Below are positions 30,829 through 39,473 of a stretch of DNA of 64,000 nt, in pieces (position 1 is the first letter of the stretch; the number at the start of each line of letters is the position of its first letter). The notes under the pieces were generated by a model. That model worked only from the letters and a program-made list of their open reading frames with translations, was not told where the DNA came from and made no database searches. A program made the position numbers and the translations under genes. Source of the DNA: Lachnospiraceae bacterium (GTDB lineage Bacteria > Bacillota > Clostridia > Lachnospirales > Lachnospiraceae); NCBI GenBank assembly GCA_015056725.1, contig SVFS01000005.1, positions 1-64,000 on the forward strand, written 5' to 3'.

Positions 30829-33690
30829 TTAATCCATAGTACTTACTGCTGTAGTACTTGGCATAGCCATTCCTGTGATAATATTTTCTTCCTCATCCAG
30901 TTCATAGTAATAGGTATAAAAATCTTTTGCTGCCTGTGCAGCATAATCGGATGAGTATCCGTTAACAATACGAACTGTTACAGAGATTTCAGGGGCTTCA
31001 TAAGGAGCATAACTGACAAATAAAGCATGATTCGGATGAGAGGAGGATTGCTGGGCGGTACCTGTTTTACCGGCAACATCTACACCGATATTAAAGTATT
31101 GTTTGCTTTCTGCTACTCTTCTCATTCCAAGATGAATGGCATCCCAGTAGCTGCTCTCCATTTCGATAATATTTCGAATTTCAGCGGCATTGTCTTCTAA
31201 AAGATTGCCATTATGGTCAGTCATTTTATCAATTAATGTAAGGTCATAACATACGCCACTGTTTGCCACCGTTGTAACATATCTGGAAAGACCGATTGTT
31301 GTATAGTTGTGATTACCCTGACCGATTGCGGAACGAACGGCATCTTCAGAAGAAACCTGAGGCTCCGATTCTACGATTTCAACACCTGATAATTCAGTTA
31401 AACCATAGATGTCTGCGTATTTTTTGATTTTTTCAAGACCTAAATCACTGTTATAATAGTCACCATTGCTACCGAGTTTGTAACCGACTTCATAAAAGTA
31501 ATTGTTACAGGAATTCTGAATGGCACCTATGACATTCAAGTTTCCGTGTGCTCCCGGGTACACCCAGCATTTTGGTGGTGGTGTGATTTTTTCAAAAGGT
31601 CCCATGCACAATATCTTAGAGGAGGTAGATACTATTCCTTCCTGTAATGCTGCAGTGGCAGATACCATTTTAAAAGTAGAACCCGGTGCGGTCTTTTCCT
31701 GTGTAGCATGATTGTACATTGGCTTGGAAGCATCATTCATCAGCTTCATATAATATTCGGAATCAATGGAATTTGCGAGACGATTATTGTCATAGCTTGG
31801 ATAAGATACACAAGCCAGAACATCTCCGTTATTTACATCCGTTATTACCATCGAACCAGAACAAGGCTCTAAAGCTAATTGTGCCGGGGTAATATCTAAA
31901 TTATAAATACGGTCTGTCATAAACGTATACGCAGTGATTTTTCCGTTAAACAAACGTTCTTCTTCTTCAGAAGGCACATCAACAATATGCTGTTCGCAGA
32001 GAATCTGACAAATTTCACGACCGCTGATGATATCTCCTTTGATCATATATTTGTAGACTTTCTTTTCAAATACATTATTATCCTTGATGTTTTCTAAGAT
32101 ATATTCTACAAGCTTTGCATATACTTCTTCCGAATCGGCATATTCGTCTTCCAAATTCAGTTTGGTAACATCGATCCAACGCATTGCGATACAGTGCTTC
32201 AGATAAGTTTCCAGACTGATGTTTTCGTCTCGTTTCCATGCAATATAAGTTGCATCATTTACATCAATCTTATCACTCTGGATTACATTATTATCATTTA
32301 ACATAGAAACGATATGAAGCATATATACTTGATATTCTAAAGGCAGCTTATCATAAGTGGTTTTGCTTACCATAAGCTCTTCGTATAAACGGTCCAGTAT
32401 ATATTCTTTCTGCAGGAGATATTTTGTATAGACATCCTGTTCTGTTTTACCTGCACCGACTTCAGAAAAATGAGAAATATCAATAACACTATTTTCAATT
32501 AGTGCATTATAAACATCATAAATAGCGATTTTAATATCTGCACTTCCGGAGTTTTCTCCCGGCTTGTATTCTTTTATATTCTGAATTTTAGAAACAAGAA
32601 TACCTGCAATTTTTTGTTCCAGAATATTATAAGCAGCAACCTGAATACGAGAGTCTAAGGTAAGATATATATCGTTTCCGGCTACGGATTCAACATAATC
32701 CGTCGATTCGATTACTTTACCGGTGTTATCAACAAAAATGGTTTCAGAGCCTTTTTTGCCTCGAAGTTCATTTTCCATAGCAGCTTCTATTCCGGCAAGC
32801 CCAACCTGGTCATTTAATGCATAAGAGCTGTCAAGTGTTTTGTACTCAGCAAGCTCTTCTGACGGGATTTTACCGGTATATCCGATAATCTGGCTGAAAT
32901 ATACGCTGTTCACATATTTACGAATCGTATCTTCTGTAATATTAACACCGTCAAGATATGGAACATTTTCGCTGATAACCGCTACTGTTTTTTCGTTTAC
33001 ATCCGTTGCAATCGTTGTTGCAATGTATTTCTGATAACTGTTTGATGCCATTGCATAACGTATGGTAACTATTTTGAGAATATCGTTTTTGGTATATCCC
33101 TTCATTGGTTCAAATTCTAAACCGTCATCGTTTTCGATATAGGTACCGATTCCGTATTTAGAGGAACTGCAAAGATATTCCATAACATCTTCTGCCGATG
33201 CAGTACGTTCACGATATTCCAAATCTGCTGTGTCGGCTTTTCCGTAAATATCAGCAAGAAAACGCAACAATTTGGAATCACTTACATTGAACTGAAAATG
33301 ATTTCCACGGTCAAGATATATTTGGAAATCACTTACAACATTATCACCGCTTTTTTCGATAATTTTTATCGTTTTGTATATGGTGTCATTTAAATCGCGG
33401 TTTTTTGTTTTACCGGATTCATAGACGTCTTCTATGGTTACGGAATATGCAAGCTCATTAAATGCTAAGAGTTTACCATTTCTATCGTAAATATTTCCGC
33501 GAGTTGCCGAGATGGAACGTTCTTTTTTTATTTTTAACTGGAAATTTTCCAAATAAGATTCACCATTTACAATTTGAAGTATAAAAATACGGTGAATGAG
33601 TAAACATCCACATCCGATAAGAGCAAGAATCAGAACGAATTCACGGGACAATACCATATTCAATATTTTGTCTTTTATTCGATCAAACAA
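30829..33690 (-). CDS. Class B penicillin-binding protein 2 (elongasome transpeptidase), long form
   Basis: A 953-residue transpeptidase. One N-terminal membrane helix (about residues 16-34), a PBP dimerisation domain (about 45-340, with ATRGNIYDRNGKLLA), then a transpeptidase domain with Ser671-x-x-Lys (PGSTFK), Ser727-Cys-Asn and Lys875-Thr-Gly (GKTGTAQ). About 230 residues between roughly 365 and 595 are additional to the 600-700-residue norm; they are acidic and partly helical, with no motif I recognise. Overlaps mreD by 8 bases; partner of RodA encoded downstream. Confidence 0.93.
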   Translation of the reverse strand: MFDRIKDKILNMVLSREFVLILALIGCGCLLIHRIFILQIVNGESYLENFQLKIKKERSISATRGNIYDRNGKLLAFNELAYSVTIEDVYESGKTKNRDLNDTIYKTIKIIEKSGDNVVSDFQIYLDRGNHFQFNVSDSKLLRFLADIYGKADTADLEYRERTASAEDVMEYLCSSSKYGIGTYIENDDGLEFEPMKGYTKNDILKIVTIRYAMASNSYQKYIATTIATDVNEKTVAVISENVPYLDGVNITEDTIRKYVNSVYFSQIIGYTGKIPSEELAEYKTLDSSYALNDQVGLAGIEAAMENELRGKKGSETIFVDNTGKVIESTDYVESVAGNDIYLTLDSRIQVAAYNILEQKIAGILVSKIQNIKEYKPGENSGSADIKIAIYDVYNALIENSVIDISHFSEVGAGKTEQDVYTKYLLQKEYILDRLYEELMVSKTTYDKLPLEYQVYMLHIVSMLNDNNVIQSDKIDVNDATYIAWKRDENISLETYLKHCIAMRWIDVTKLNLEDEYADSEEVYAKLVEYILENIKDNNVFEKKVYKYMIKGDIISGREICQILCEQHIVDVPSEEEERLFNGKITAYTFMTDRIYNLDITPAQLALEPCSGSMVITDVNNGDVLACVSYPSYDNNRLANSIDSEYYMKLMNDASKPMYNHATQEKTAPGSTFKMVSATAALQEGIVSTSSKILCMGPFEKITPPPKCWVYPGAHGNLNVIGAIQNSCNNYFYEVGYKLGSNGDYYNSDLGLEKIKKYADIYGLTELSGVEIVESEPQVSSEDAVRSAIGQGNHNYTTIGLSRYVTTVANSGVCYDLTLIDKMTDHNGNLLEDNAAEIRNIIEMESSYWDAIHLGMRRVAESKQYFNIGVDVAGKTGTAQQSSSHPNHALFVSYAPYEAPEISVTVRIVNGYSSDYAAQAAKDFYTYYYELDEEENIITGMAMPSTTAVSTMD

Positions 33691-34216
33691 AATCTATGTC
33701 ACTCCTGTTTTCGTCAACATTAAGCTTCTTGTATATGAATAACATATATGGATACAAGAAAATACTAATAATGATGGTGTATACTGTTTCGGGAAGAATG
33801 ATGTGCAAAAAATAATATGCAAAATCAAATCGACCTCTTAATAAAAACATAAAAATATAGCAAATCATGCCATAAGATAAATTATTTAATGTGATTAGTG
33901 CTAATGGAAGTTTAATATCTTCGGGATAAAAAATCTGGCTGAATTTTCCGACAATATATCCCAGATACATATAAATTAATGCATAAAACCCAATAACACT
34001 TCCTGAAAATATATCAATCAGCAAACCACTGAAAAAACCTGCAGTTAAGCCTCTTTTTTCTCCCTTCATAAGTCCTATGGAAGTCGTTGTAATCATTAAC
34101 AGGTTTGGACTGATACCTGCAAATTCGAGACGTTTAAATACAGTGCTCTGCAATAGGAAACACAAAAATATTGTTATAATATAGACACCTGTCATAAGTT
34201 TCTTTTTCACAGGCAT
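33683..34216 (-). CDS. mreD: Rod shape-determining protein MreD
   Basis: A 177-residue membrane protein with five to six hydrophobic segments, placed between mreC and the PBP2 gene. The stretch LMITTTSIGLMKGEKRGLTAGFFSGLLIDIFSG is cut here to its diagnostic part RGLTAGFFSGLLIDIFSG, typical of MreD. It anchors the elongation complex. Confidence 0.93.
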   Translation of the reverse strand: MPVKKKLMTGVYIITIFLCFLLQSTVFKRLEFAGISPNLLMITTTSIGLMKGEKRGLTAGFFSGLLIDIFSGSVIGFYALIYMYLGYIVGKFSQIFYPEDIKLPLALITLNNLSYGMICYIFMFLLRGRFDFAYYFLHIILPETVYTIIISIFLYPYMLFIYKKLNVDENRSDIDFV

Positions 34217-34229
34217 ACTCCTTTGGTTG

Positions 34230-35099
34230 TTATGGTTTGATTATCGTTTTTTGCTCTAAAATAACAAGAACTTCTTCTAAATGTGTAAAGTCCACAGCAG
34301 GAGTTACACTTCCGGATTTTGTCAAGTTATTTGAATCGGTATTGATTGCGGATATGTATCCGATAAGAATACCGGGAAGATAATAATCACTGATGTTTGA
34401 GGTGACAATCTTATCTCCTGCCACAACTTCATTTTCATCGTCAACAAGCTTGCTGAATTCAATTAATCCATCAGCATACATTTCTAAATTTCCGGTTACA
34501 ATGATGTTGTCAGAGGTGGATAATACCATACCGCTGACACTGACATTGTCGTTAATAATGGTCGTAACCTTTGCCCAGTTTTTTCCGACAGAGGTTACAC
34601 GTCCGACAAGGCCTGCGCCTGCGATGACATTCATGTTTTCAGCAATACCATCATCAAGACCTTTGTTTATAACAAACGTGTTATACCAGTTGCCGCTGTC
34701 TTTTGCGATGATTCTTGCTCCTACTTTGTCATATTCACGATATTCTGCATCAAGTTCATAGAGCTGACGAAGATTTGTAAGCTCGAAACGTTCTTGCTGT
34801 AATGCAATGTTTTCGTTGGTTAATTCTGCAACCTGTTCCTTTAAGGCTTCATTTTCGGTAATCAAAGCCTGAATTTCCTGAAGCATTTCGGTTTTTTCAT
34901 TTAAATAACCACCAAGCTTTGCAATACCTTCTTCAAACGGAATTACTACCGTTCCGGCTATATAGGACAATGGTGTACTTAATGCTGAAGTTGTAAAAGT
35001 AAGTATCATTAATACGACACATAGAATTGTTAAAATAAAAAGGAGATATTTACTTGGCAAGGTAAATTTTTCTCCTTTTTTCTTTACTACTGGACTCAT
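34230..35099 (-). CDS. mreC: Rod shape-determining protein MreC
   Basis: A 289-residue protein with an N-terminal membrane helix (about 17-40), a coiled coil (about 70-110, rich in Glu/Leu), and the extracellular beta-domain with ARIIAKDSGNWYNTFVINKG and NVIAGAGLVGRVTSVG. It activates the PBP2-RodA synthase. Its start overlaps the mreB stop by one base. Confidence 0.97.
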   Translation of the reverse strand: MSPVVKKKGEKFTLPSKYLLFILTILCVVLMILTFTTSALSTPLSYIAGTVVIPFEEGIAKLGGYLNEKTEMLQEIQALITENEALKEQVAELTNENIALQQERFELTNLRQLYELDAEYREYDKVGARIIAKDSGNWYNTFVINKGLDDGIAENMNVIAGAGLVGRVTSVGKNWAKVTTIINDNVSVSGMVLSTSDNIIVTGNLEMYADGLIEFSKLVDDENEVVAGDKIVTSNISDYYLPGILIGYISAINTDSNNLTKSGSVTPAVDFTHLEEVLVILEQKTIIKP

Positions 35100-36109
35100 T
35101 ATTTGCTCATTCCTTCAATTGCATGGGCTACAGATTTATAATTATCATCTTTAATAATCTTAGCAAGACCCAATACGACACTGTTCATAGGTTCAGAAGC
35201 AACATTTACTTTTAAACCTGTTCCAATACTAACAAGCTCTGCCAGATGATTCACCTGGGAAGCACCACCTGTTAAATAAATACCATGTCTGTAGATATCT
35301 GCAGCAAGTTCCGGTGGAGTACGCTCTAAAATCACTTTAATATTGTCAATAATCATATTGAAATGTTCTCTTAAGCATTCGTCAACAAGTGATGTCGGAA
35401 TTTCACGTTCCACAGGAAGTCCTGTTACGATATCACGACCAAATACCTGTGCTCCTTTGCCGGAGGCTTCTAATTCAGCTAAAGAGAATTTGACATTTTC
35501 GGCTGTTTTTCCACCAATTAATAAATTGTATTCTTTTCTCACGCCTGCACGAATAGCATCATCAAATTTCAAACCACCAATTTTAATAAGCTTACTTAGT
35601 ACGATGCCACCAAGAGATAAAATAGAAATTTCGGTTGTATCGTAGCCGATATTAACAACAAGTACGCCTTGGGAATTTTTTACATCAATATCAAGGCCGA
35701 GTCCGTCAGCTACTGCTTTTTCAACAACCATAATTTTTTTCGCTTTTACACCGGCGTCTTTGATTAAGTCATAAAAAGCACGTTTTTCTACTTCTGTTAC
35801 GTCTGTTGGTACTGCGACATAATAATCAGCAGGTTTGATAGAGCCCTTTGACATATCAGAAATAAAATATTTGATGAGAGTTTCCATATTGTGAATATCA
35901 GCAATAACACCTTTGCACAGTGGATAGGAAATGTGAATGTTTCCCGGAGCTTTTTCGTACATTTCATATGCTGAATTTCCGTAAGCAAAAAGTGTTTTCT
36001 TATTTTCGATTGCTATCATGTTTTTTTCAACCATGACAGAATCATCGTTTTTGCTGTAAATTTTAATGTTGTTCGTACCTAAATCAATACCAAAGATATT
36101 GTTTGCCAT
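35099..36109 (-). CDS. mreB: Rod shape-determining actin homologue MreB (Mbl-like)
   Basis: A 336-residue bacterial actin: phosphate-1 loop IDLGTNNIKIY, the ATP-site VAVPTDVTEVEKRA and YLTGGASQV near the C-terminus. It is somewhat divergent (for example SKNDDSVMVEKNMIAI early), so it could be an Mbl-type paralogue. Linked to mreC, mreD and PBP2. AAGGAG precedes the ATG. Confidence 0.95.
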   Translation of the reverse strand: MANNIFGIDLGTNNIKIYSKNDDSVMVEKNMIAIENKKTLFAYGNSAYEMYEKAPGNIHISYPLCKGVIADIHNMETLIKYFISDMSKGSIKPADYYVAVPTDVTEVEKRAFYDLIKDAGVKAKKIMVVEKAVADGLGLDIDVKNSQGVLVVNIGYDTTEISILSLGGIVLSKLIKIGGLKFDDAIRAGVRKEYNLLIGGKTAENVKFSLAELEASGKGAQVFGRDIVTGLPVEREIPTSLVDECLREHFNMIIDNIKVILERTPPELAADIYRHGIYLTGGASQVNHLAELVSIGTGLKVNVASEPMNSVVLGLAKIIKDDNYKSVAHAIEGMSK

Positions 36110-36130
36110 AATGGTACTCCTTTCCCACTT

Positions 36131-36784
36131 TTATAAATATCCTGCAACACGCAGACTGAGATATCTGTTGTCACCGATAATAATATGATCTACCAACGGT
36201 AATTCCATAATTATTGAGAGATTACTAATTTCTTTTGTAATAGTAATATCTGATTCGCTTGGCGTTGGGTCTCCGCTTGGATGATTATGAAGCAGCATAA
36301 ACTGTGCGGCATTCATTTTAAGCGCATTTGCAAATATTTCTCTCGGTGAAAGAATGGATTTATTGATTGTTCCAATAGAAATCACCATATCAGATATAAA
36401 TTTTAATTGTTGGTCAAGTAATATCAGAATTACTTTTTCGTTTCGTTCATGTCGCAGGGATTCCATATAATAATCAGCTACCGTATCCGGATGGTTAAAA
36501 TTCAATTTCTTTGCAGCACGTGAACGCGACATCCGCATTGCCATTTCTGCGATGCATTTTATACGAATTGCTTTAACCTCTCCGATTCCCTGATACTTCA
36601 TCAAATCCTGCCAGGAGGTCTGAAACAGACCAAGTAAATTGTGTTCAGGAAAATCGTTCAGTAATCTGCTTGCAATCTGAACGGAATCCTTGTCCATTGT
36701 ACCGGTGCGTATAATGATTCCGAGTAATTCTTCATCAGTTAATGCTCCGGGACCAAGAAGTTTAAATTTTTCATATGGTTGCAT
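36131..36784 (-). CDS. radC: RadC family JAMM-domain protein
   Basis: A 217-residue protein with an N-terminal helix-hairpin-helix part (YQGIGEVKAIRIKC) and a C-terminal JAMM metalloprotease-like domain with HNHPSGDPTPSESD, the zinc ligands. Despite its name the DNA-repair role is not supported; function is unresolved. The start lacks the usual ten or so N-terminal residues of the family (KELP-type), the ATG follows AAAGGAAC. radC before mreB is a widespread order. Confidence 0.93.
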   Translation of the reverse strand: MQPYEKFKLLGPGALTDEELLGIIIRTGTMDKDSVQIASRLLNDFPEHNLLGLFQTSWQDLMKYQGIGEVKAIRIKCIAEMAMRMSRSRAAKKLNFNHPDTVADYYMESLRHERNEKVILILLDQQLKFISDMVISIGTINKSILSPREIFANALKMNAAQFMLLHNHPSGDPTPSESDITITKEISNLSIIMELPLVDHIIIGDNRYLSLRVAGYL

Positions 36785-36841
36785 ATGTTCCTTTCCTTCT
36801 CTCCGGGCAGTACTTATATGCTCATGATTTTAGTATGACCT

Positions 36842-37078
36842 TTAAATCAAACGATATACCACGATACCAAGACCAATACCAATAATACTTGCAATTGTTA
36901 TTTTGATAGATAATCCAAAGGTAATTGCAATAATACCTAAATCAAGGACAAGCGGACTGGTAAGACCAAAACTCTGTCCGTAATTTAGAAAAGAATCCGG
37001 AAACGCTGTTCCGACAAATCCGCCAAGAACTAATCCCGCCAACAATAAAAGCAGACATGTCCATGCATTCTTTCTCAT
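36842..37078 (-). CDS. DUF4321 small membrane protein
   Basis: A 78-residue protein with two hydrophobic helices and a conserved small-residue loop, LAGLVLGGFVGTAFPDSFL. This fits DUF4321, a small clostridial membrane family of unknown function usually encoded near radC and mreB. I use the ATG at 37078 with GGGGGA before it. A possible extended -10 (TGGTACTAT, 37113-37121) lies upstream on the minus strand. Confidence 0.8.
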   Translation of the reverse strand: MRKNAWTCLLLLLAGLVLGGFVGTAFPDSFLNYGQSFGLTSPLVLDLGIIAITFGLSIKITIASIIGIGLGIVVYRLI

Positions 37079-37159
37079 TTCGTATCCCCCATGTATGTTC
37101 AAACTACTAGATATAGTACCACAAAATACCATATTAACACAAGAACAGCACTTTATTTT

Positions 37160-38473
37160 TTATAGACAATTCTTAAGGGCAGTTTTAAGCTGCTCAGAGT
37201 GAATAATTCCTTTATCCAGTAAGGATTGGAAGGATTTCATGATACCGAATTTTGCATGTTGCCATGTCAGTCCACCTTGGAAATAGGCAGCATATGGGGC
37301 TTTTAACGGACCATCTGCACTTAGTTCGATGGAAGAACCGGATACAAAAGCACCTGCCGCCATAATAACATCGCTATCATATCCCGGCATTGCCCATGGT
37401 TCAGGAGTCACATAGCTGTCAACAGGTGCGGCGGCCTGAATTCCTTCACAAAATGCAATGAGTGCTTCAGGTTTATGGAAAGCAACAGCCTGAATAATGT
37501 CATGTCTTGATTCGGTACTGTTCGGAATGACATCAAAGCCGAATTTCTCATATATATTTGCCGCGAAAATAGCACCTTTCAATGCATTTGCAGTGACATT
37601 CGGAGCAAGGAATAATCCTTCGTAGAAGGAATTTAATACTCCGAGTGATGCTCCTACTTCTTTTCCAAGGCCCGGACTTGTTAAACGATATGCAGCATTT
37701 TCAATGCATTCTTTTTTGCCTGCAATATATCCGCCAATCGGAGCAAGACCACCTCCGGGATTTTTAATAAGAGAGCCGACTACCATATCGGCACCAACAT
37801 CACTTGGTTCTATTGTTTCCACAAATTCACCATAACAGTTATCTACCATACAAATAATATCCGGCTTGATTTGTTTGATAAAAGTAATCAGCTCTCCGAT
37901 TCTGCTTACCGATAAGGTTGGACGTGTGGCATAGCCTTTTGAACGTTGAATAGTTACCAGCTTGGTCTTTTCGTTGATTGCTTTTTGGATGTTTTCATAA
38001 TCGAAATCACCATTTGGAAGTAAATCAACCTGTGAATAAGTAACGCCATATTCAGCAAGACTTCCTTTGGATGGTCTGATACCGATTACTTCTTCCAAAG
38101 TATCGTATGGTTTTCCGACCGGGGATAACAATTCATCTCCCGGGCGCAAATTGCTCATCAAAGCAAGCGCAAGTGCATGTGTACCGCAAGTGATTTGCGG
38201 TCTTACAAGTGCATCTTCTGTATGAAATACAGAGGCGTAAACTTCTTCTAAGGTATCTCTTCCTGCATCGTTATAACCATAGCCTGTTGTACCGAGCATA
38301 CATGCTTCTGAAACATGATGTTTTTGAAGAGCATGTAAAACTTTGAGCTGATTATATTCAGATACTTTATCAATTTCATCAAAACGTTCTTTTAATGAAT
38401 TCCATAAAGTATCGCAAAAATCATAAACCTCCTTTGTGATTCCAAGTGAGGTATACATATCGATTGTATTCAT
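37160..38473 (-). CDS. Methionine gamma-lyase family protein (aluminium resistance protein-like)
   Basis: A 437-residue PLP enzyme of the family annotated as aluminium-resistance or methionine gamma-lyase-like. The likely PLP Lys is in TIQRSKGYATRPTL (about residue 240); IICMVDNCYGEFVE contains the Asp that contacts the pyridine nitrogen; KNPGGGLAPIGGYIAG is family-specific. Substrate is probably a sulfur amino acid but is not known. It overlaps the end of miaA by 4 bases (ATGA), a coupling seen in many Clostridia. Confidence 0.9.
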   Translation of the reverse strand: MNTIDMYTSLGITKEVYDFCDTLWNSLKERFDEIDKVSEYNQLKVLHALQKHHVSEACMLGTTGYGYNDAGRDTLEEVYASVFHTEDALVRPQITCGTHALALALMSNLRPGDELLSPVGKPYDTLEEVIGIRPSKGSLAEYGVTYSQVDLLPNGDFDYENIQKAINEKTKLVTIQRSKGYATRPTLSVSRIGELITFIKQIKPDIICMVDNCYGEFVETIEPSDVGADMVVGSLIKNPGGGLAPIGGYIAGKKECIENAAYRLTSPGLGKEVGASLGVLNSFYEGLFLAPNVTANALKGAIFAANIYEKFGFDVIPNSTESRHDIIQAVAFHKPEALIAFCEGIQAAAPVDSYVTPEPWAMPGYDSDVIMAAGAFVSGSSIELSADGPLKAPYAAYFQGGLTWQHAKFGIMKSFQSLLDKGIIHSEQLKTALKNCL

Positions 38474-39447
38474 TGTAATTCCTTTCCAATATGCTCGTAA
38501 AAGTCATGTAATAAATATTCCAGTATTTTAGAAGAATCATGCGAAAAATCCTGTTTATGAATCCAGGTTACTTCTTTTTCGCGTCGAAACCAAGTGAGCT
38601 GACGTTTGGCAAAATGACGTGTGTTTAATTTGATAGCTGCTATTGCTTCTTCCAAGGTACATTCCTTTTTAAGATGACTGTATATTTCTTTGTAGCCGAT
38701 GCCTTGCATAGAAACAAGGTCTCTGTGATATCCAAGTTCTTTCAGGTTTGTTACTTCTTCCAAAAGTCCTAAGGAAACCATCTGATCTACACGCTTTTCA
38801 ATACGGTCGTATAAGATTTCTCTTGGTTCGTTTAATACATAATAACGGAATAAATAAGGGGAAGTGTTTTCCCGCTGCTTTTTGTTATGTGCAGAAAAAG
38901 GATATCCGTTTAATTCATAAAACTCTAATGCACGAATAACTCTTTTGACATTGTTGGCATGAAGACTATCAGCATAGGGCTTGTCAACCTGCTTTAGTTT
39001 TTCGTATAAATATTCTGCTCCGTATTTGACTGCATCCAGTTCAAGTTGTTTGCGAATATCACTTTCCTCTTCCTCTTCAAATTGAATATCGTATAAAACG
39101 GATTGAATGTAAAAGCCTGTTCCGCCGGTAATAATCGGAATGTGTCCACGCTCATAAATGGAATGAATGGCATCGGTTGCGTATTGTTTGAAATGCATTA
39201 CATTAAATTCCTCATCGGGATTTAATATATCTATCAGATGATGCGGCACATGATCCATTTCGGAAGCGGTGATTTTGGCAGAGCCTACATCCATACCTTT
39301 ATATACCTGAACAGAATCAGCGGAAATAATCTCTCCATTGATTGCCTTTGCAAAATCAATGGATAAAGCTGTCTTTCCGACTGCTGTCGGGCCTGTCAGA
39401 ACGATCAAAGGCTTATGAAGTTTTATAAGTTCTTTGTTATAGGTCAT
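38470..39447 (-). CDS. miaA: tRNA dimethylallyltransferase
   Basis: Adds a dimethylallyl group to A37 of tRNAs reading UNN codons, giving i6A. The 325-residue protein has the P-loop LTGPTAVGKTALS, SADSVQVYKGMDVGSAK, and GGTGFYIQSVLYD. Its product is the substrate of MiaB encoded upstream in the same direction; mutS and mutL lie between them. Confidence 0.98.
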   Translation of the reverse strand: MTYNKELIKLHKPLIVLTGPTAVGKTALSIDFAKAINGEIISADSVQVYKGMDVGSAKITASEMDHVPHHLIDILNPDEEFNVMHFKQYATDAIHSIYERGHIPIITGGTGFYIQSVLYDIQFEEEEESDIRKQLELDAVKYGAEYLYEKLKQVDKPYADSLHANNVKRVIRALEFYELNGYPFSAHNKKQRENTSPYLFRYYVLNEPREILYDRIEKRVDQMVSLGLLEEVTNLKELGYHRDLVSMQGIGYKEIYSHLKKECTLEEAIAAIKLNTRHFAKRQLTWFRREKEVTWIHKQDFSHDSSKILEYLLHDFYEHIGKELQ

Positions 39448-39473
39448 TATAGGTTACTTTCTAATTAAGAATA

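Noticed and set aside
36785..36842. Possible premature stop in an extended radC N-terminus (an upstream ATG and a peptide resembling the family start)
   Set aside because: The homologous-looking peptide is in a different frame from the radC ATG; in the true frame the upstream codons show no family similarity. The ATG at 36784 with AAAGGAAC is the simpler start.
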